Made by a program: the position numbers and the translations under genes. Source: an uncultured Prevotella sp. (lineage in GTDB: Bacteria > Bacteroidota > Bacteroidia > Bacteroidales > Bacteroidaceae). Taken from it: a stretch of 7,840 bases of DNA. The DNA lies in the NCBI GenBank assembly GCA_900550035.1, contig URQS01000091.1, positions 1 to 7,840 of the forward strand, given 5' to 3'. How positions within the stretch are numbered: the stretch's first letter is position 1; the number at the start of each line of letters is the position of its first letter. Positions 6,611 to 7,840 of this stretch are shown one piece after another. The notes under the pieces were generated by a model. It ran no database searches. It was not told the origin of the DNA and saw only the letters and a list, made by a program, of their open reading frames with translations.

Positions 6611-7446
6611 TCTTTATCCAAATGGTTATATTTAGGCACTTCAACCTCGTTATCGACTTTTGCATCAGTCCCAGAAACAGTATAAACAATCACTTTTTCA
6701 CCCGATGTCGTTTGACTAAGAATTCTATCTACAAGTTGGTCTTTATTGATTCCTTCTGACTCTGAGCGCAGTTGCAAGAAACGTTTTCGGGTACACTTTT
6801 GGTGGCTGTCTTCTTCGTAAACCGAAACCAAGGCATTCTCAGGAGCATTCTCTACACCAACAGCATTGAAATCAAACAAACCCTCCGAATCCCTTGCCGC
6901 CATAATCAATCCTGGCAAACCATTAAGAATGTATGGACCGTAATTGAGAGGCAACTCTATAGAATACCATACAGTCCATGTCCGGCCATACACGGAGCCA
7001 ACCGCCTGCTTGCATTCATATTCACAGATGGTCTTTGTACTGTCTGTCAACTGCCATTCGATAACGGGAAGCGCATCCACATATTTCAATCCGGAGTTGA
7101 GAACCTGCTTGTAATAAATGTATTCCCCTTTCTCTGGAGAGCCAACAACAATCTGGAGATCATTCTTTGGGAAATACTTTCCGCCAATTACTGGCAGTTG
7201 GTCAATCATCGCATTGTCGCCTCCTTGTGCCTTCACTTTAGCCAGTTCACTACTGTACAGCCTGTAGTTGTTATTATAAAATACGGCGGTAGTCTCGCCT
7301 ATATCAAGCGTCCATCTGTAAGTATTGGTCTTGCCTGTTACTACCTGCGCATCACAATCGTATGTGACGCGATATTTTGCTTGCTCTTGAGCATAAGCCT
7401 TTGAGCAGAAAATCAGAAAAAGAAAGGTTATATATATATTTCTCAT
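6607..7446 (-). CDS. GLPGLI-family exported protein (second copy)
   Basis: This is a member of the Bacteroidota GLPGLI family (TIGR01200/Porph_ging type), whose function is not established. It has 279 residues. A signal peptide covers 1-19 (ending SKAYA before Gln20), so the product is periplasmic or outer-membrane-facing; Cys14 lies in the leader but does not form a lipobox. A YRVTYD strand begins the mature part. The hallmark block is at about 141-187: CEYECKQAVG, then YGRTWTVWYS, then LNYGPYILNGLPGLIMAA, with the name motif at 176-181. A variable tail of about 75 residues follows. The partner copy upstream has a second Cys in the KAVC position; here it is Gly150. The start ATG is 5 nt after the upstream gene's stop, and the stop overlaps the barrel gene's start, so all three are one operon. 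Confidence 0.9.
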   Translation of the reverse strand: MRNIYITFLFLIFCSKAYAQEQAKYRVTYDCDAQVVTGKTNTYRWTLDIGETTAVFYNNNYRLYSSELAKVKAQGGDNAMIDQLPVIGGKYFPKNDLQIVVGSPEKGEYIYYKQVLNSGLKYVDALPVIEWQLTDSTKTICEYECKQAVGSVYGRTWTVWYSIELPLNYGPYILNGLPGLIMAARDSEGLFDFNAVGVENAPENALVSVYEEDSHQKCTRKRFLQLRSESEGINKDQLVDRILSQTTSGEKVIVYTVSGTDAKVDNEVEVPKYNHLDKE

Positions 7447-7451
7447 ATCAC

Positions 7452-7840
7452 TTATTCATATTTGTCCATTAAACATGCATTAAAAGTCCGTTGTGCCTTA
7501 GGCGGTTCACTATATCCGCTGCCTTGCAAGCGGTTTGTAGTATTCCATTGGTCTTTCCAGTAATCTTCAAGCAGACGTTGAAACTTGGCAGGAGTTGAAC
7601 GCAAGTAACGCTTGGGGTGAAAGCTGATGGTTGCTGTTTGCCGCATCTGTTCTATGCCTGTGGCAACAAACGAGAATTCATGTCGGCTTTCAGAAGCCGC
7701 CAGTATGAGTCCGGGCAAACCACCTAACTTCCATGGACCATTATCAAAAGGCAAGCCCAACGAATACCACGCTGTCCAAATGCGGCCACGGAACTGACAA
7801 ACGGCTTTATGGCAGGGATAACCTATAATAATAGTGTCAC
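7452..7840 (-). CDS. GLPGLI-family protein (first copy), 5' end cut by window edge
   Basis: The frame is open to the right edge, so only the last 128 residues are visible and the real start lies outside. The visible part opens in the family core: DTIIIGYPCHKAVCQFRGR, then IWTAWYSLGLPFDNGP, then GLPGLILAA (motif bases 7704-7721). It keeps the canonical GYPC block and a second Cys, both changed in the following copy. The C-terminal part is short and basic-aromatic (FHPKRYLRSTPAKFQRLLED), ending in DKYE. The protein is clearly a paralog of the next gene, though the tails after the core have diverged completely. A family member of usual length would need about 100-150 more residues with a signal peptide beyond the edge. 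The operon promoter is also outside the window. Confidence 0.88.
   Translation of the reverse strand, partial: DTIIIGYPCHKAVCQFRGRIWTAWYSLGLPFDNGPWKLGGLPGLILAASESRHEFSFVATGIEQMRQTATISFHPKRYLRSTPAKFQRLLEDYWKDQWNTTNRLQGSGYSEPPKAQRTFNACLMDKYE

Noticed and set aside
6772..7404. 210-codon plus-strand frame opposite the GLPGLI gene
   Set aside because: Although long, it is antisense to a clear family member with a signal peptide and hallmark motif, and its own product shows no recognisable domain.
7404..7446. Lipoprotein signal in the complete GLPGLI protein because of a Cys in the leader
   Set aside because: The residues before Cys14 (LIF) do not fit a lipobox, while AYA-Q after residue 19 fits ordinary signal peptidase I cleavage.

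Overview
The window looks like a chromosomal segment from a Bacteroidota gut- or oral-type bacterium, most likely of the Prevotella/Segatella group. Four things point there. Two non-coding stretches carry the Bacteroidota sigma factor signature (a -7 box TAnnTTTG, once with a -33 TTTG at 19 bp). There are no obvious Shine-Dalgarno sequences. GLPGLI-family proteins and a carboxypeptidase-regulatory/plug/beta-barrel outer-membrane protein are present, and both families are characteristic of this phylum. The species assignment is inference from sequence style, not from a search.

Left part (1-1691): a complete nuoN, the membrane subunit N of respiratory complex I and probably the last gene of a nuo operon that enters from the left. 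It is followed by an AT-rich intergenic repeat patch and a strong intrinsic-terminator hairpin with a T-run.

Middle part (1692-3669, + strand): three genes that look individually transcribed. They are a short Crp/Fnr-type transcription regulator, a short-chain dehydrogenase/reductase with a complete catalytic set, and a 170-residue all-helical HEAT/ARM-like protein of unknown function. The second has a -7 box just upstream and the third a full -33/-7 promoter. A hairpin that begins in the regulator's stop codon separates the first two.

Convergent zone (3670-4069): a long hairpin after the HEAT-like gene, a perfect 9-bp hairpin, and a small minus-strand reading frame (3766-3960) with coding-like codon use that may be a small gene or a gene remnant.

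Right part (4070-7840, - strand): a tight operon. Two tandem, related GLPGLI-family exported proteins (the first cut by the window edge) are followed by an 846-residue outer-membrane beta-barrel protein. Spacing is 5 nt, then a 4-nt ATGA overlap, so the three products are almost certainly co-expressed and probably act together in the periplasm and outer membrane. Their substrate is unknown. This operon is the least understood system in the window and the best candidate for new biology. I see no CRISPR array, insertion sequence, tRNA or rRNA.
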